From: Georgenia_A wangjunii
GTDB taxonomy: Bacteria; Actinomycetota; Actinomycetes; Actinomycetales; Actinomycetaceae
Reading direction: 5' to 3' (one strand)
DNA length: 64,000 nt
NCBI RefSeq assembly: GCF_036421915.1
Contig: NZ_JAZGOM010000005.1
A program made the position numbers and the translations under genes. Positions 54,174-62,338 of the stretch are shown here, in pieces (position 1 is the stretch's first letter; each line of letters opens with the position of its first letter). Under the pieces are notes generated by a model. The model searched no databases. It was not told the origin of the DNA and saw nothing but the letters and a program-made list of their open reading frames with translations.

Positions 54174-55898
54174 ATGAGCCGCCCCGCACCGTCCGCCGAG
54201 GGGAGCCCGCGCGCCGAGGCACCGCGGGGGACGGTCGCCGCCGAGGCCTCGCCGCTCCTCGGCGCGGCCCTCGACCTCACGGCCAACCTCGAGCTCGAGG
54301 CCGTGCTCGAGGGGTTCGTCCTCAGCGCCGCCCGCCTCACCGGCGCCACGTACTCCGCCATCGGCGTCCTCGACAACCGGGGCGAGACGTCGACCTTCGT
54401 CCAGCACGGCGTCACCCCGGAGACGGCTCGGCTCCTCGGTCGGCCGCCCCGCGGGCACGGTCTGCTCGGGGCCATCCCCGCCGACGACTACCTCCTCCTC
54501 GACGACCTCGCCGAGCACCCGAGCTTCCGCGGCTGGCCCGAGCACCACCCGCGGATGCGCTCCTTCCTCGGCGTCCCCGTCCGGGTCCACGAGCAGGTGT
54601 ACGGCCGCCTCTACCTCGCCGACAAGCCGGGCGGGTTCACCCGGGCGGACGCCGAGGCGATGGAGCAGCTCGCCGGCGCGGCGGCGATCGCCGTGGAGAA
54701 CGCCCGCCTCTACACGGCGGCGCGGGACCGCGAGCGCTGGGTGGCGGTGAGCCAGGAGATCACGACGACGCTCCTCGAGGGCACCGAGGAGGAGGAGGCG
54801 CTCGCGATGATCGCCGCGCGCGTCCGCGAGGTCGCCCGGGCCGACGCCGCGCTCATCGTCCTGCCGTCAGTCGGTGGCACGTGGGTGTGCGAGATCGCCG
54901 ACGGCGTCGGCGCGCAGGACGTCGTCGGCGCGGTCTTCCCGCCCGAGGGGCGCGCGATGACCGTCCTCGCGAACGGGACCGGCATGATCGTCGACTCCCT
55001 CTCCCGGGCCCGGTCGATGCGCGTGCCCGCGCTCGGGCGTTACGGGCCGGCGCTCTACGCGCCGATGGTCGCCAGGGGCACGGGCGCCGGCGTCCTCATC
55101 CTCCTCCGGCTCCAGGGCGAGCCCGAGTTCACCGGCACCGAGCTCACGATGGCCGAGGCCGTCGCGGCGCAGGCGGCCCTCGCCCTCGAGCTCGCTTCCG
55201 CGCGGCACGCCCAGGACGTCGCCTCCCTCCTCGACGAGCGGCAGCGCATCTCCCGCGACCTCCACGACCTCGCCATCCAGCAGCTCTTCGCGACCGGCAT
55301 GCAGCTCGAGAGTGCACGCGCCCAGGTCGTGGGGGCGGGCGGGGACCTCGGCTGGCTCAGCACGGTGCTCGAGGACGGCCTCACGAGCGTGGACGAGAGC
55401 GTGCGCCAGATCCGCAGCATCGTGCACTCCCTGCGCGAACCGGACACGGCGGTCTCCCTCGTCGAGCGGCTGCGGCGCGAGACCTCCCTCGCCCGGACGG
55501 GCCTCGGCTTCGCCCCGTCGCTCGTCATCGACGTCGACGGGCAGGACCTCGGCAGCGAGGCGGAGGAGGAGCACCTCGTCGACGCGGTCGACAACCGGGT
55601 GGACGCCGACATCGCGGACGACGTCGTCGCCGTCGTCCGGGAGGGGCTCGCCAACGCGGCGCGCCACGCGCGTTCCTCCTCCGTCCAGGTCCGGGTGAGC
55701 GTCCACGGAGCCGGCCCCGCGGGGCGCGTCGCCATCGAGGTGGAGGACGACGGCGCCGGCGTCGACCCCGGTTCGACGCGCCGCTCCGGCCTCGACAACC
55801 TCGCCGTGCGCGCCCGTCGCCACCGCGGGACGTTCTCGCTCGGGACGACGACGAGCGGTCAGGGCTCGCTGCTCGCGTGGCAGGTGCCGCTCACCTGA
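54174..55898 (+). CDS. GAF-domain sensor histidine kinase (DevS/DosS-like)
   Basis: 574 residues, no membrane segment. Two GAF domains (about 40-185 and 200-355), the first with the EHHPRMRSFLGVPVRVHEQVYGRLYLADKPGGF stretch characteristic of mycobacterial DevS/DosT. HisKA_3 dimerisation box with phosphoacceptor His in ISRDLHDLAIQQLFATG (about 364), then HATPase with N box REGLANAARHA and G box DDGAGVDPG. DevS-type kinases bind haem in GAF-A to sense O2/NO/CO; the haem ligand was not verified here. AGGAGG 7 nt upstream of the ATG. Convergent with a LuxR-type response regulator 9 bp away. Confidence 0.92.
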   Translation: MSRPAPSAEGSPRAEAPRGTVAAEASPLLGAALDLTANLELEAVLEGFVLSAARLTGATYSAIGVLDNRGETSTFVQHGVTPETARLLGRPPRGHGLLGAIPADDYLLLDDLAEHPSFRGWPEHHPRMRSFLGVPVRVHEQVYGRLYLADKPGGFTRADAEAMEQLAGAAAIAVENARLYTAARDRERWVAVSQEITTTLLEGTEEEEALAMIAARVREVARADAALIVLPSVGGTWVCEIADGVGAQDVVGAVFPPEGRAMTVLANGTGMIVDSLSRARSMRVPALGRYGPALYAPMVARGTGAGVLILLRLQGEPEFTGTELTMAEAVAAQAALALELASARHAQDVASLLDERQRISRDLHDLAIQQLFATGMQLESARAQVVGAGGDLGWLSTVLEDGLTSVDESVRQIRSIVHSLREPDTAVSLVERLRRETSLARTGLGFAPSLVIDVDGQDLGSEAEEEHLVDAVDNRVDADIADDVVAVVREGLANAARHARSSSVQVRVSVHGAGPAGRVAIEVEDDGAGVDPGSTRRSGLDNLAVRARRHRGTFSLGTTTSGQGSLLAWQVPLT

Positions 55899-55907
55899 GG
55901 GCGGCGC

Positions 55908-56561
55908 TCAGCCGCGCCAGCCGCTCGCCCGCTGGCCGGCCACCCACGCCGCGACCTGCGTGCGGCGCTGGAGGCCCATCTTGCTCAGCAGGGCGGTGAT
56001 GTGGTTCTTGACGGTCTTCTCCGCCACGCCGAGCCGCTCGCCGATCTCACGGTTCGACAGGCCGTCGCCGATGAGCTCGAGCACCTTGCGCTCGGACGGC
56101 GTGAGGTCAGCCGTCGGGTCCTCGTGGTCGGCGCGGCGGCGCATGACGGTGCGCTCGTCGAGGAGCGTGCGACCGGCCGCGACGGCCTTGATGACGTCGG
56201 CGATCTCCGCGCCGCGCACCGTCTTGAGGAGGTAGGCGCGGGCGCCGGCCTGGAGCGCGGCGGCGAGCGCGTCGTCGTCGTCGAAGGACGTGAGGACGAT
56301 GGGCCGGGCGCTCGGCAGGGACTCGGCGAGCGCGGTGATGATGTCGATCCCCGTGCCGTCGGGGAGCTGGAGGTCGATGAGGGCGACGTCCGGGCGCACG
56401 AGCGGGGCCCGGCGCAGCGCCTCGGCCACGGAGCCCGCCTCGGCGACGACCGTGAGCCCGTCGGCGCGCTCGACGATCTCGGCGATGCCGCGCCGGACGA
56501 TCTCGTGGTCGTCGATGATCATGACCCGGACGCCGTGCTGCTCGTGCTCGTTTGTCGCCAC
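55908..56561 (-). CDS. LuxR/NarL-family response regulator (DevR/DosR-like)
   Basis: 217 residues. Receiver domain (about 10-130): acidic pair in MIIDDHEIVRRG, phosphoacceptor Asp in PDVALIDLQLPDGTG (about 61), Lys in AYLLKTVRG. Output domain (about 150-212): LTPSERKVLELIGDGLSNREIGERLGVAEKTVKNHITALLSKMGLQRRTQ, a canonical LuxR helix-turn-helix. The best partner is the kinase next door, but the genes are tail to tail rather than in one operon. GTG start; a Met-free N-terminus of about 10 residues precedes the receiver. Confidence 0.93.
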   Translation of the reverse strand: MATNEHEQHGVRVMIIDDHEIVRRGIAEIVERADGLTVVAEAGSVAEALRRAPLVRPDVALIDLQLPDGTGIDIITALAESLPSARPIVLTSFDDDDALAAALQAGARAYLLKTVRGAEIADVIKAVAAGRTLLDERTVMRRRADHEDPTADLTPSERKVLELIGDGLSNREIGERLGVAEKTVKNHITALLSKMGLQRRTQVAAWVAGQRASGWRG

Positions 56562-56638
56562 GGGCGCGAGCCTATCGAGGACCGGGCACGGTCATGGGAA
56601 AGGGACCCGTCGGACGCGCCGACGGCCACCCTCCGGTG

Positions 56639-57655
56639 TCAGGGGGCCACCGCGTGCGGCGAGCGCTGGCACCGCGGGCAGAAGGTCGAGGAGCGGCCCA
56701 TGAAGGCCTCCTTGCGCATGAGGGCGCCGCAGCGCCGGCACGGCTGACCGGCCCGGCCGTAAGCGTCGAGGGAGCGGGCGAAGAACCCGCTCGCCCCCTC
56801 GACGTCGACGTAGAGGGCGTCGAAGGACGTCCCGCCGACGGCGAGCGCCTCGCGCATGACGGCCTCCGCCGAGTCGAGGAGGAGGCCCGTCGCCCGCGCG
56901 GACAGGCCGGCGGCGAGGCGCCGCGGGTGGAGGCGCGCCCGCCACAGCGCCTCGTCCGCGTAGATGTTGCCGACCCCGGAGACGAGGGTCTGGTCGAGGA
57001 TGGCGCGCTTGACCTCGGTGCGGCGCGAGCGCAGCCGGGTCGCGAGGGCGCGGCGGTCGAGGGCGGGGTCGAGCAGGTCCCGGGCGATGTGCGCGACGGG
57101 CTCGGGGACGGCCGCGACCTCGCTGCCCTGCCCGCCCGGCGCGCCGTCGGGCGTGGGTGCGAGCTCGGCGACGAGGACGTGACCGAAGGTGCGCTGGTCG
57201 ACGAACCACAGGGCCGCGCCGTCCGTCATCTCGACCTCGACGCGCAGGTGGGCCGCCGTCGAGGGCACCGTGCGGACCATCGTCGGGGGCTGCCGGGCGG
57301 TGAGGTCGACGACGGGCTCGCCCGCCGGCGCGATCGCCGTGTCCACCGCGCCGGCGCCCTCGGCCCCGGTGCGGCGGACGCCGTCGGGCTGCTGGACGAG
57401 GAGCTGGCCGCTCATGCCGAGGTGCGCGAGCAGCGCGCCCTGGGCGCCGTCGTCGAGGAGGAGCCACAGGTACTTGCCGCGCCGGACGGCCGCCGTCAGC
57501 GTGCGCCCGCGCAGCCGCCCGGAGAGGTCCGCTCCCCCGCCCTCGTGGCGGCGGACCGCCCTGGGGTGGTGGACGTGGGCCGCGGCGACCGTCCGGCCGA
57601 GGACGTGCGCGGCCAACCCGGCCCGGACCGTCTCGACCTCGGGGAGCTCAGGCAC
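56639..57655 (-). CDS. mutM: Formamidopyrimidine-DNA glycosylase
   Basis: 338 residues. Removes oxidised purines such as 8-oxoguanine and nicks the abasic site. N-terminal PELPEVETVRAGL with catalytic Pro1 and Glu2 after Met removal, the YWR-type and H2TH region (LDQTLVSGVGNIYADEALWRARLHP), and a C-terminal zinc finger (CRRCGALMRKEAFMGRSSTFCPRC). It is ~50 residues longer than E. coli MutM because of an insertion around 90-200 (RRTGAEGAGAVDTA, PTPDGAPGGQG). GTG start directly abuts the rnc stop. Confidence 0.95.
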   Translation of the reverse strand: MPELPEVETVRAGLAAHVLGRTVAAAHVHHPRAVRRHEGGGADLSGRLRGRTLTAAVRRGKYLWLLLDDGAQGALLAHLGMSGQLLVQQPDGVRRTGAEGAGAVDTAIAPAGEPVVDLTARQPPTMVRTVPSTAAHLRVEVEMTDGAALWFVDQRTFGHVLVAELAPTPDGAPGGQGSEVAAVPEPVAHIARDLLDPALDRRALATRLRSRRTEVKRAILDQTLVSGVGNIYADEALWRARLHPRRLAAGLSARATGLLLDSAEAVMREALAVGGTSFDALYVDVEGASGFFARSLDAYGRAGQPCRRCGALMRKEAFMGRSSTFCPRCQRSPHAVAP

Positions 57656-58450
57656 TCACCGCTCGCTCGGGTCGGCACGGGGCACGGGGTCGGCGGCCGG
57701 CGCCGCCGGGATCTCGGCGACCTCCGCGGTGAGCCGCTCGTAGGCGTCCTGCGCGGCCTGCTGCTCGGCGACCTTCTTCGACGTCCCCGTGCCCGTGCCG
57801 TACTCCTCCGCGCCGAGGAGGACGCGCGCGACGAAGCTGCGCTCGTGGTCCGGGCCGGACCCGACGACGGCGTAGACGGGCAGGGCGCGGCCGTTCTCCG
57901 CGGCGAGCTCCTGCAGGCTCGTCTTCCAGTCGAGGCCGGCGCCGAGCGCCGCGGCGTTGCCGAGGAGCGGGGCGACGAGGCGTTCGACCATCGCGCGGGT
58001 CGGCTCCAGCCCGTGGCACAGGTACGCGGCCCCGATGAGGGCCTCGACGGTGTCGGAGAGGATCGAGTCCTTCTCCCGCCCGCCCGTGACGAGCTCGCCG
58101 CGCCCGAGAAGGATGAACGGGCCGAGCTCGAGCGCGCGGGCCACCTGCGCGAGGGCGCGCTGGCTCACGGTCGCCGCGCGCATCTTCGCCAGGTCACCCT
58201 CGGGAGTCTCCGGATGCGCCCGGTAGAGGTGCTCGGTGACGACGATCCCGAGGACGGAGTCGCCGAGAAACTCGAGCCGCTCGTTCGTCGGGATGCCGCC
58301 GGCCTCGTGCGCGAACGAGCGGTGCGTGAGCGCGAGGACGAGGAGCTCACCGTCGATGCTCAGCCCGAGCCGCTCGAGGAGCACCGCGACGTCGTCGCGG
58401 GCGCCCGCGGGGGGAGGGCGCCGCGCCCCCAATCCCCGCGCCCCCGCCAT
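57656..58450 (-). CDS. rnc: Ribonuclease III
   Basis: 264 residues. Catalytic domain (about 20-165) with HRSFAHEAG, the signature NERLEFLGDSVLGIVVTEHL (Glu/Asp metal ligands) and DTVEALIGAAYL. Double-stranded RNA-binding domain (about 170-240): DWKTSLQELAAENGRALPVYAV, GTGTSKKVAEQQAAQDAYERL. Cleaves dsRNA in rRNA and mRNA processing. The ATG shares a base with the DUF177 stop; the stop abuts mutM. An Arg/Pro/Gly-rich N-terminus of ~18 residues precedes the domain. Confidence 0.96.
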   Translation of the reverse strand: MAGARGLGARRPPPAGARDDVAVLLERLGLSIDGELLVLALTHRSFAHEAGGIPTNERLEFLGDSVLGIVVTEHLYRAHPETPEGDLAKMRAATVSQRALAQVARALELGPFILLGRGELVTGGREKDSILSDTVEALIGAAYLCHGLEPTRAMVERLVAPLLGNAAALGAGLDWKTSLQELAAENGRALPVYAVVGSGPDHERSFVARVLLGAEEYGTGTGTSKKVAEQQAAQDAYERLTAEVAEIPAAPAADPVPRADPSER

Positions 58451-59076
58451 CAGTCCGCGCGCCCCGGCTCCGGGGCCCGCTCGGCGGGCTCGGGGTCGTC
58501 GTCGGCGCTCACCGCGTCGGCGTCGTCGCCCTCGCCCGCGAGGAGGGACCCGAGCGCCGACCACCGCGGGTCGAGGTCCTCGTGGCTGTGGTCGGCGGGC
58601 AGGTCGGCGAGCCGCTCGCCGCACCGCGCGCACAGGCCCGGGCAGTCCGGGGTGCAGAGCGGCTGGAAGGGAAGGGCGAGGACGAGCGCGTCGACGAGCG
58701 CGGGCTCGAGGTCGAGGCGGTCGCCGACGAGCTCGGGCAGCTCCTCGGCCTCCTCGTCACCGGCGGCCTTCGCGGCGGCGCGGCCGCCAGGGTAGAGGTA
58801 GAGCTCGCTCAGGTGGACCGTCAGGCCCTCGTCGAGGTCGCGCAGGCAGCGCACGCACTGGCCGGCCGCCTGCGCGTGGACGGGGCCGGAGACGAGCACG
58901 CCGTCCATGACGGCCTCGAGGCGCAGGTCGAGCTCGATGTCGGAGCCCTCGGGGATCGCGATGACCTCGGTCCCGAGCTCGGCCGGCGCCGGGACCGTGC
59001 GGGCGAGGGGGCGCATGGCGCCGGGCCGGCGGCCGAGCTCGTGGGTGCTGACCACGAGCGGAGAACGCGTGTCCAC
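58450..59076 (-). CDS. DUF177 / YceD-family 23S rRNA accumulation protein
   Basis: 208 residues. YceD/DUF177 proteins are needed for 23S rRNA accumulation. The family cysteines are present: CVRCLRDLDEGL (about 73-84) and a CTPDCPGLCARCGERLADL cluster (about 141-160) able to bind zinc. The Asp/Glu-rich C-terminal ~45 residues (GEGDDADAVSADDDPEPAERA) are an acidic tail. Normally followed by rpmF (L32); here the stop overlaps the rnc ATG, so rpmF is absent from this site. GTG start. Confidence 0.9.
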   Translation of the reverse strand: MDTRSPLVVSTHELGRRPGAMRPLARTVPAPAELGTEVIAIPEGSDIELDLRLEAVMDGVLVSGPVHAQAAGQCVRCLRDLDEGLTVHLSELYLYPGGRAAAKAAGDEEAEELPELVGDRLDLEPALVDALVLALPFQPLCTPDCPGLCARCGERLADLPADHSHEDLDPRWSALGSLLAGEGDDADAVSADDDPEPAERAPEPGRAD

Positions 59077-59207
59077 GATGTGCTCCGAACGAGAGAGGGT
59101 GCACGGCAGGGCGCCGTGCGAGGACGCGGTCCGTCGGTGCCTGCGGCTACCCAGGGGGGCGCGCGGCGCCCGGACCAGCCCGGCGATCCTAACGCACCGG
59201 CGCTCGT

Positions 59208-59720
59208 TCAGCCCTCGTCGCGCGGGCCGGCTCCGAGGCTCGCGAGCCGCTCCCGGCCGGCCCGCACCTGCGTCGTCACGGCGCTGAGGTCGATCTCGAA
59301 CTGCGCGAGCTGGCGGTCGCAGTAGTCGTTGGCCTCCCGGGCGAGCTTGGCGGCGCTCGCCTCGGCGTCGGCAACGATCTGGGCCGCGCGCTGCTCGGCG
59401 AGGGCGACGACGTTGGCCTCGCCGACGAGCCGCTGCGCCTCGGCCTCTGCCTGGGCGACGATGTCTGCGGCGCGGGTGCGCGCCCCCTCGAGCACGGCGT
59501 CGGCGTCGTGAAGGACGCCATCGGCGGCGTGGATCTCACCGGGGACCACCCCGCGGGCGGCGTCGAGGAGGTCGAGCGCCTCGGCCCGGTTGACGAGCAC
59601 GGAGGCGGACATCGGCATGGCGCGCGCCTGGGAGACGAGCTCGGTGAGCTCGTCGAGGATGGCGATGAGCGAGCCGCCGTCCTTGTCGGACGTGGCGCGG
59701 GCGTGCACGGGGGTGCTCAT
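59208..59720 (-). CDS. DivIVA-like / ATP-synthase-b-like coiled-coil protein
   Basis: 170 residues, soluble. The N-terminus SLIAILDELTELVSQARAMPMSASVLVNRAEALDLLDAARGVVPGEI is a conserved opening found in actinobacterial DivIVA-like proteins located by coaD. A long coiled coil (about 70-155) of Ala/Glu/Arg heptads follows (AQAEAEAQRLVGEANVVALAEQRAAQIVADAEASAAK). Role inferred as a scaffold in growth or division. Its ATG overlaps the coaD stop by 4 nt. Confidence 0.85.
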   Translation of the reverse strand: MSTPVHARATSDKDGGSLIAILDELTELVSQARAMPMSASVLVNRAEALDLLDAARGVVPGEIHAADGVLHDADAVLEGARTRAADIVAQAEAEAQRLVGEANVVALAEQRAAQIVADAEASAAKLAREANDYCDRQLAQFEIDLSAVTTQVRAGRERLASLGAGPRDEG

Positions 59721-60214
59721 GAGGGGTCTCCTGCAGTCGGTCCGGCGGGGAAGGCGTAGGCGAGCGCGGCCTCGACCGCGGGGGTGACCATGCCGGCCAC
59801 CGACCCGTGGTGCCGCGCGACGTCCTTGACGAGGGAGGACGCGACGTGGGCGAGCGCGCCGTCACCGATGACGAACACCGTCTCGACGCCGCTGAGCGTG
59901 CGGTTCATGAGCGCCATCGGCTGCTCGGCGTCGAAGTCCGCGCCGCCGCGCAGCCCCTTGACGATGGCCGTCGCCCCGGCGTCGCGGCAGAAGTCGGCGA
60001 GGAGGCCGTGGACGGGCTCGACGCGCACGCGCGGTCCGGCGACGGCGTCGCGGGCGAGGTCGAGGCGCTGGTCGAGGTCGAAGAGGTAGCGCTTGGCGCT
60101 GTTGTGCGCGACCGCGAGGACGACCTCGTCGAACATCGTCGCGGCCCGGCGGACGACGTCGATGTGCCCGAGGGTGATGGGGTCGAACGACCCCGGGCAC
60201 ACGGCGAGGGTCAT
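59717..60214 (-). CDS. coaD: Phosphopantetheine adenylyltransferase
   Basis: 165 residues. Penultimate step of coenzyme A synthesis: 4'-phosphopantetheine + ATP to dephospho-CoA. N-terminal VCPGSFDPITLGHIDVV with the TxGH nucleotidyl-transferase motif, then KGLRGGADFDAEQPMALMNRTLSGVETVFV and ASSLVKDVARHHGSVAGMVTPAV. Slightly longer C-terminus than usual (AYAFPAGPTAGDPS). Overlaps the downstream coiled-coil gene. Confidence 0.96.
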   Translation of the reverse strand: MTLAVCPGSFDPITLGHIDVVRRAATMFDEVVLAVAHNSAKRYLFDLDQRLDLARDAVAGPRVRVEPVHGLLADFCRDAGATAIVKGLRGGADFDAEQPMALMNRTLSGVETVFVIGDGALAHVASSLVKDVARHHGSVAGMVTPAVEAALAYAFPAGPTAGDPS

Positions 60215-60254
60215 CGCCGTCCCCGCATGGATGGCGCGCGCTCGGGCATGCCTC

Positions 60255-60830
60255 TCACGGTAGCTGCCCGTCGCCCGACGGCGTGGAGGCGAACCACAGT
60301 GTCGTGTCCCCGTAGCGCTTGCTGGCCTCGCCCTCGAGCGGGGCGGGCCACGCCGGCTCGGCGCTGCGCCGCGAGCGCTCGAGGACGAGCGTCGCGCCCG
60401 GCGCGAGCCAGCGGTCCGCGAGCGCCGCGAGGATGCCGGCGAGGTCAGCGTCGGGAAGCTCGTACGGCGGGTCGATGAGAACGAGGTCCGCCCGCTCGGT
60501 GGGCGTGCTCGCGAGGTAGGTCTGGACCTTGGCCGTAGCCACCTCGGTGACGTCACGGAGACCGAGCTCGCGGGCGTTGCGGCGGCACAGCTCGGCGGCC
60601 GGACGTGCGGCCTCGACGAGGACGACGGCGCGCGCCCCCCGGCTGGCCGCCTCGAGCCCGAGCGCCCCGGAGCCGGCGAAGAGGTCGAGGACCCGCGCGC
60701 CGTCGACGGCGCCTGCGTGCTCGAGCCGGGAGAACAGGGCCTCGCGCACGCGCTCGCTCGTCGGGCGGGTGCCCGTGCGGGGCACCTGCAGAACGCGCCC
60801 CCCGGCGGTGCCGGCAACGATCCTCGTCAT
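60255..60830 (-). CDS. rsmD: 16S rRNA (guanine966-N2)-methyltransferase
   Basis: 191 residues. S-adenosylmethionine-dependent Rossmann methyltransferase that makes m2G966. Motifs: RIVAGTAGGRVLQVPRTGTRPTSERVREALFSRLE (typical RsmD opening), VLDLFAGSGALGLEAASRGA (SAM site), and LIDPPYELPD (catalytic DPPY, about 119-123). 40 bp upstream of coaD on the same strand, the usual rsmD-coaD arrangement. Confidence 0.95.
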   Translation of the reverse strand: MTRIVAGTAGGRVLQVPRTGTRPTSERVREALFSRLEHAGAVDGARVLDLFAGSGALGLEAASRGARAVVLVEAARPAAELCRRNARELGLRDVTEVATAKVQTYLASTPTERADLVLIDPPYELPDADLAGILAALADRWLAPGATLVLERSRRSAEPAWPAPLEGEASKRYGDTTLWFASTPSGDGQLP

Positions 60831-60911
60831 CCGGTGAGCGTAACGAGGTCACCGGTTGCGCATGGACCGGGGCTTGCCGGCCTCGCCACCGAGAGCGGCA
60901 GTGACGGCGTG

Positions 60912-62159
60912 TCAGCCGCGGGGGTCGTGGACGCTGCCGAGGAAGAGCACGGCGCCGGTCTCGCGGTCGCTCACGGTGAACGCGAAGGGCCGGTCGACCC
61001 GGAACGGCGGTGGTCCGGCCGACTGGACCACGACCCCTCCGGTGACGGCCGCGGCCTCGGTGCCCTCCTCGTCGACCCGGATGTAGGTCTTCTGCACGAC
61101 GGTGTCGAGGGACGGGCCGGCCGGGGACATCGGGGTGAAGTCCCCGCCGCCGAAGGCAGCCTCCATCCCGAGCGACTGGAGAACCTCGTTGAGGTTCGCG
61201 TCCCACTCGAGCTCGAAGCGCGGTAGCGCGACCTCCACGAGCGTGGTCGGCTGGAGGCCGTCGACCGCCTCGCGCCAGGCCCCGGCGTCGAGCCCCTCGA
61301 GGAGCTCGTCGAGAGCCACGTCCTCGTCGGGCAGGAGCACCTCCATGCCGAAGCGCTCCTCGTCGCCGTACGGGAGCCGAAGCATCTGGAAACCATTCCC
61401 GGCGGAGGTCTCCACCTCGGCATGGCCTCGATGCATCATGGGCACGTCGACCTGGTCGCCGTCGGCCAGCGTGAACGGCGCCTCCCGGGTGGCGGCCTCG
61501 TCGAAGGTCGTGGTCCAGGTACCGAGGAAGTACACCGTGTTGAGCAGGACGAGCACCGCCTGCGGGTCGGGCAGGCCCAGGTCCGCGGCGATCTCATCGA
61601 TCAGCCCCTCGGTGCGCTCGTCGACCCACGCATCGATGGCGTCGGCGGCGTCCTGCGAGCCGAGGTCGACCTCGTCGAGCGTCGCCCCGTAGGTGTCCTG
61701 CACGAACGAGACGTAGTCGTCCTCGAACGGGTAGCCCTCGGCCGCCCAGAGCGAGTTCGCGATCGCCAGCGTGACGTCGTCGGTATCGACCAGGTCGGCG
61801 AGCAGTGCCGCGTTCCGCGTGTCCTGCGGACCGTCGAGGCGCAGCAGCCTGACCAGCTCCTCGGCGTTGTCGCCGCCGGCACCGGCGGCCACCATCGCCA
61901 GCAGCACCGACGCCGACAGCGGCGAGGTGACCGTGTTGGCACCGTCCTGCGCGACGCCGGTGTGAAGGTCGAAGCCGAAGGCGTTGACGCTCTCGGCCGC
62001 AGCTGCCGCATCCTCGGCCGACAGGCTGCCCGCGAGATCGACTCTCGGACCGTCCACCGCGCCGTCGCCCGGCTGACCGACGACCCCGCCGCACGCGACG
62101 AGGAGGAGTGCGACCGCAGCGGCAGCGCCCACGAGCCCCGTACGTCTCGGACCTGACAT
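60912..62159 (-). CDS. Serpin-family lipoprotein
   Basis: 415 residues. Lipoprotein signal (LLLVAC, lipidated Cys about 23), then a full-length serpin fold: VTSPLSASVLLAMVAAGAGGDNAEEL, LAIANSLWAAEGY, AVLVLLNTVYFLGTW, VPMMHRGHAEV, VALPRFELEW. The reactive-centre loop (about 360-385) has the inhibitory hinge EEGTEAAAVTGGV with Gly at P15, Thr at P14 and small residues after, followed by VDRPFAFTVSDRETGAVLFLGSV. By counting from P17 the scissile bond falls near a Gln-Ser-Ala sequence, so the target protease class is uncertain. Extracellular, tethered to the membrane. Stands alone between rsmD and the DUF6297 gene. Confidence 0.93.
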   Translation of the reverse strand: MSGPRRTGLVGAAAAVALLLVACGGVVGQPGDGAVDGPRVDLAGSLSAEDAAAAAESVNAFGFDLHTGVAQDGANTVTSPLSASVLLAMVAAGAGGDNAEELVRLLRLDGPQDTRNAALLADLVDTDDVTLAIANSLWAAEGYPFEDDYVSFVQDTYGATLDEVDLGSQDAADAIDAWVDERTEGLIDEIAADLGLPDPQAVLVLLNTVYFLGTWTTTFDEAATREAPFTLADGDQVDVPMMHRGHAEVETSAGNGFQMLRLPYGDEERFGMEVLLPDEDVALDELLEGLDAGAWREAVDGLQPTTLVEVALPRFELEWDANLNEVLQSLGMEAAFGGGDFTPMSPAGPSLDTVVQKTYIRVDEEGTEAAAVTGGVVVQSAGPPPFRVDRPFAFTVSDRETGAVLFLGSVHDPRG

Positions 62160-62338
62160 GGCTCGCTCCACTCCTCGTCGGGGTAACAGCGCTGCAGCGA
62201 GGCGGCCGCTCGCCACGCGGGGCCTGCGCTCGCCCGCCCCACGCTCAGCGCCGGCCGGGACATCACCGGTCTTGCACAGACTGTGTCTGCTCCGTTGCGT
62301 TCCTTGCAGCGCTCGCTCTCGGAGCGGGACGAGGGCGA

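Noticed and set aside
56552..58795. 747-codon plus-strand frame
   Set aside because: Antisense of mutM, rnc and the DUF177 gene, all with intact family motifs.
62275..62285. CACAG-A-CTGTG dyad upstream of the serpin gene
   Set aside because: Only 5-bp arms; such a dyad is expected by chance and no regulator or promoter supports it.
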